A stretch of 64,000 nt of DNA from Bog-473 sp963711065 (GTDB taxonomy: Bacteria; Actinomycetota; Acidimicrobiia; Acidimicrobiales; RAAP-2), in assembly GCA_963711065.1 (NCBI GenBank), contig CAVQCO010000003.1, positions 62,001 to 126,000 on the forward strand. Reading direction: 5' to 3'. Positions 62,201 through 64,000 of this stretch are shown here, one piece after another. The translations under genes and the position numbers were made by a program. Within the stretch, counting starts at the first letter, position 1, and each line of letters begins with the position of its first letter. The notes below the pieces were generated by a model. That model was given only the letters and a program-made list of their open reading frames with translations. It was not told the DNA's origin and made no database searches.

Positions 62201-62773
62201 CCGCGGACCTTCGCGCAGGGGGTCGGCCTGGACGAGACCCTCGAGTTCGCCGACGAGTTCTGCGTGGCGACCCAGGGCCAGGTCGGCGTCGATCCGTTTC
62301 TCGAGGGCAAGGAGACGGAACTCTTCGAGGCGTGTCTTCTCCCCAGCGAGCAGGTCGGAGGAGACATCGGCCAAAGCCGGGCCCTGCCACAGGGCCAATG
62401 CCTTACCCAGATTCTTCGATACCCCGGCCGGGTCGGCGGCCGCGGCACCCACCAGCTGCTCGAACTCGTCGAGGTCTACGTCACCTGGCCCGGTCTGAAG
62501 CACGTAGCCCTGAGCGGCCCGGGTGATCACATCTCCGGCACCGGCTTCGGCCAGTTTCTTGCGCAGCTTCGAGACGTGGACCTGCAACGCGTTGGCGGCC
62601 GTGGCCGGTGGTTCCTCCCCCCACAGAGCATCGACCAGCCGGTCGGTTGACACCACCTGGTTGGCCCCGAGGACCAAGGTCGCAAGCAGGACCCGCTCGC
62701 GGCCGCCAGCGAGCGTCACGGAACTCCCGTCGTCCCCGATCACCTCGAGTGGGCCCAAGAGCCGATAGCGCAT
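59273..62773 (-). CDS. giant SARP-type regulator with adenylate-cyclase, NB-ARC/AAA and TPR domains
   Basis: 1166 residues. A DNA-binding wHTH (RYRLLGPLEVIGDDGSSVTL to about residue 95) and a BTAD region (to about 245) form the SARP module. A class III nucleotide-cyclase domain follows (LTLLITDVEGSTRLWEEHSE and AVGDGFCATFPTAGDAV; both metal Asp present). Then an AfsR-like STAND ATPase (Walker A TLTGAGGAGKTRLALAV; LIVLDNCEHLIDAC) and C-terminal TPR repeats (about 850-1160). This fusion senses a signal through TPR/ATPase and may make cAMP as well as bind DNA. The first ATG (62773) directly begins the wHTH domain. Likely a pathway-specific activator; target unknown. Confidence 0.93.
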   Translation of the reverse strand: MRYRLLGPLEVIGDDGSSVTLAGGRERVLLATLVLGANQVVSTDRLVDALWGEEPPATAANALQVHVSKLRKKLAEAGAGDVITRAAQGYVLQTGPGDVDLDEFEQLVGAAAADPAGVSKNLGKALALWQGPALADVSSDLLAGEKTRLEEFRLLALEKRIDADLALGRHAELVGELEGLVQADPLREGPRRQLMLALYRSGRQADALATYREAREFLAEELGIDPGAELQALELAILNQDPDIGAPPDRAAVLATALPPSGTLTLLITDVEGSTRLWEEHSESMAMALRRHDELVRGAIEESGGYVFKAVGDGFCATFPTAGDAVTAAAKAQRELRAEAWPSPVEIRVRMAVHTGSCEERDGDYFGPTVNRTARLNTTAHGGQVVVSNVTRELLGEIVALRDLGLHRLKDLSQPEHIFQLVIPGLETEFPPLRSLDNPELDNNLPIQLTSFVGRQREVAEVCDLVEANRLVTLTGAGGAGKTRLALAVAAELIDGSRDGVWFVDLAPLTDSHLVPGVVAAALGVRDEPGHPIVDTLLETLRLRRLLIVLDNCEHLIDACVKLIDQLLNWCPDIHVLATSREALALGGERLYRVPPLALPKDGDGVRSSEAVSLFVERARDQQPEFLLDDANAGVVAELCRRLDGMPLAIELACARLRSMALENIQTRLDQRFRLLTGGSRTALPRQQTLHALIDWSYDLLSEPERVVLERLSVFAGSFDLGAAEAVVETEEIDAFDVGEILGSLVDKSLVQPEYSPTGLRYGLLETIRAYASERLASRPGDAERDVSSAHAHYFLGFAANAATHLHGHDQLEWLDRLDAEHDNLRVAMDTLGGDASPDGALRLAVALGWFWDIRHPREGSETLAELLERTARSDVDRLLLGSALIVMSRVTLDRGARPHLDQALTIADEVHSIELRAEALTLYAWEATQTGDLKTVDAVSDEALDLSRKTGDGHLVARALVCKAWADIDHLRLPEARTHLTEALHLTRESGDRNEEGLVHGNLGVTEMYAKNYADAEEHWRDCLVIGEELGDSDRKFQVHLNLAVIQLMRGNQSEAREHLLLAMSHVETTTSRSLTYALLSTSLWAARANAYEEAAALLGASDVARNSLEIRWEDVDAELRDEVISQLHSSMGDAFERAIQAGRRLNATDAVELGLNVLRSVPDV

Positions 62774-62956
62774 CCACAGCTCCCGTCGGTCGGGCTTGGT
62801 GCGTACGTGCCCGAAGATAGCCGCCTCACCAGGCCATTTCTATTTTGCAGTGCTCTGAACTGGGACTTCAGCGTCCGGTCAGGAGGCTTTCAGGGGCTCC
62901 CCGCATCCTGGCAACAAGACCGACAAGGGGTCGGTGAATGGCCAAGGAGGAACCAA

Positions 62957-63751
62957 GTGTCTCGTTCGTTTCAATGGGGTGGTTGCTCCTTAGGTCGGCC
63001 CTGGGGCCTCGAGTTGAACACCGCGACTGCGGGATCACAACCAGTTCGCGCGGCTCGAGCAAGGCACATGCACCAAGCCGAGCCGCGTCCCCGGCGCCAC
63101 CGCCGCCTCAAGCGCATCCTGGTCGCCACCGGGTCCGGCCTCTTCGCCCTCATCCTCTTGGTGGCGGGCTGGGTCGGCATCAGCCTCTACCGCATCGACC
63201 ACGCCGTGCACCACGTCGGGGTCCCGGCCTCCCTGCTGGCCAAGGGCAAGAACGACCTGCTGGCCATCGTCAAGGGCCCGAACCACAGCGAGCAGATCTT
63301 CGTCTTCCATGCCACCGGCGGGCACACCCACGTCCTCAAGATCCCCAATGGTCTGGGGCTGCCGCGGCGCGGCGGCGGCTCGGTCCCGATCCAGACGCTG
63401 AGCCTGCGCGCGCCGAGCACCATCATCGCCGGGCTGGGCCGTCTCGGCATCCCCGTCAGCCACTACGTCGGCGTCGACCTGCACATGGTCAGCCCGAATT
63501 CGAGCCTGGGCCAGCTGGCCACGGGGAGGCTCTCGGTCACCTCCCTCCTCTCGGACCCGACGGGCACCACCTCGCTGCTCGAACAGGTGGCGTCGCACAT
63601 CTATCTCGGCCCCGGGACCCCGGTCTCGGCCGTCCTCTCCCTCATGAACGTGCCCACCGCCAACCCCGTCAACGTCCCGACCAACCGGGACGGCCACGGC
63701 ACGGTCGTCCTCGCCCTGGGCTTCTCGACCATCATCCGCGGCTTCCTGTAG
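62957..63751 (+). CDS. membrane-anchored extracellular protein of unknown function
   Basis: 264 residues from GTG 62957, which has AAGGAGG six bases upstream; an internal ATG at 63068 would give 227. A basic cytoplasmic region (HRRLKRIL) precedes one membrane helix (VATGSGLFALILLVAGWVGI) and an extracellular domain with HHVGVPASLLAKGKNDLLAIV, LSLRAPSTIIAGLGRLGIPV and SHYVGVDLHM. The anchor plus this pattern recalls the N-terminus of LCP (LytR-CpsA-Psr) proteins, but the Asp/Arg active-site residues cannot be matched and the protein is short. Divergent from the SARP-like regulator. Confidence 0.65.
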   Translation: MSRSFQWGGCSLGRPWGLELNTATAGSQPVRAARARHMHQAEPRPRRHRRLKRILVATGSGLFALILLVAGWVGISLYRIDHAVHHVGVPASLLAKGKNDLLAIVKGPNHSEQIFVFHATGGHTHVLKIPNGLGLPRRGGGSVPIQTLSLRAPSTIIAGLGRLGIPVSHYVGVDLHMVSPNSSLGQLATGRLSVTSLLSDPTGTTSLLEQVASHIYLGPGTPVSAVLSLMNVPTANPVNVPTNRDGHGTVVLALGFSTIIRGFL

Positions 63752-63774
63752 TGGCGAAATGAGCACTTGGATAG

Positions 63775-64000
63775 TCACGTGCGCGATTGTGCGCCGATCA
63801 GGCGTTGGATCGCCTGTTCGGCAAGTCCGATCGCCTCTGACGAACTGAGATGGCGGCCAACGGCGTAGGCCGCATCGAACGCTTTATCTCCCATGGCCTC
63901 CCGGAGGCGGGAACGATCTCCCTCGCGTAGCTCTTCCTCGAGGGGGAAGAATGACTGATGCATTTGCTCTATGCGTCCATCGGCGGCGCCGTGGAGAGTG
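63775..64000 (-). CDS. C-terminus of a second ATPase/TPR regulator, truncated by the right edge
   Basis: The frame is open from the window edge to a stop at 63775. It encodes LHGAADGRIEQMHQSFFPLE and REAMGDKAFDAAYAVGRHLS then SSEAIGLAEQAIQRL. This matches the typical C-terminal end of actinobacterial SARP/cyclase/ATPase proteins (a GxAFxxAxxxGRxLSxxEAxxLA pattern), and is similar in position and style to the end of the regulator at 59273. Only about 75 residues are visible. Confidence 0.55.
   Translation of the reverse strand, partial: TLHGAADGRIEQMHQSFFPLEEELREGDRSRLREAMGDKAFDAAYAVGRHLSSSEAIGLAEQAIQRLIGAQSRT

Noticed and set aside
1..64000. CRISPR arrays, rRNA genes, prophage structural genes
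   Set aside because: No regularly spaced repeats, rRNA-like sequence or phage head/tail gene was seen on either strand.

Overview
The window is about 70% GC DNA from a free-living, probably soil or freshwater, actinobacterium. I think class Acidimicrobiia is most likely. This rests on protein style: wax ester synthase, SARP/cyclase/ATPase regulators, DUF2252, SHOCT and PLDc_N small proteins, many TetR, P450 and acyl-CoA genes, frequent GTG starts, and apparently leaderless promoters. No rRNA, complete tRNA, CRISPR array or phage structural gene was seen.

1-8.4 kb (mostly minus strand): a large GT-C-like membrane protein cut by the left edge, a small SHOCT / DUF6325 / PLDc_N-SHOCT cluster, a DUF2252 protein, an unknown membrane protein, and a CoA-disulfide reductase-rhodanese fusion. 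The fusion is co-transcribed with a CsoR-family regulator that lacks the copper-binding histidine, so it resembles persulfide-sensing CstR. Two clear operators lie between this pair and a divergent MMPL exporter. 11-24 kb: small proteins, arylamine N-acetyltransferase, a GAP-type membrane protein, a thioesterase, an alpha-L-fucosidase next to a complete carbohydrate ABC transporter operon, remnants of an IS481 transposase and a flippase-like gene, a CPA1 antiporter and an FMN reductase.

24-44 kb: a GGDEF-EAL protein; a fatty acid or lipid catabolic block (quinone reductase, APH-type kinase, acyl-CoA dehydrogenase, enoyl-CoA hydratase) with a TetR whose probable operator occurs twice; a secreted beta-propeller protein divergent from an ECF sigma / anti-sigma pair; a TetR-P450-SDR cassette; an orphan amino-acid-type binding protein; a SigJ-type sigma factor; a GH16 lipoprotein; and a P450 / limonene-epoxide-hydrolase-like / TetR cluster with two near-perfect palindromic operators.

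44-53 kb: a DUF5995 protein, a three-helix membrane protein next to a patatin phospholipase, and a neutral-lipid group (WS/DGAT, alpha/beta hydrolase, acyl-CoA ligase, acyltransferase). 53-58.5 kb is the most striking part. Five tightly coupled genes (sulfotransferase, metallo-beta-lactamase-fold hydrolase, SDR, VOC protein, zinc alcohol dehydrogenase) lie between two identical 43-bp copies of the 3' half of tRNA-Arg(ACG). Short paired repeats follow each copy at 105 and 107 bp. This looks like an integrase-less metabolic cassette in a tandem tRNA-Arg integration array. 59-64 kb holds a very large SARP-cyclase-ATPase-TPR regulator, a membrane-anchored extracellular protein, and the C-terminus of a second such regulator at the right edge.

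Five otherwise well-preserved genes each carry one inserted base. Either the assembly has +1 indel errors or these genes are freshly broken. Translations across those points should be read with that in mind.
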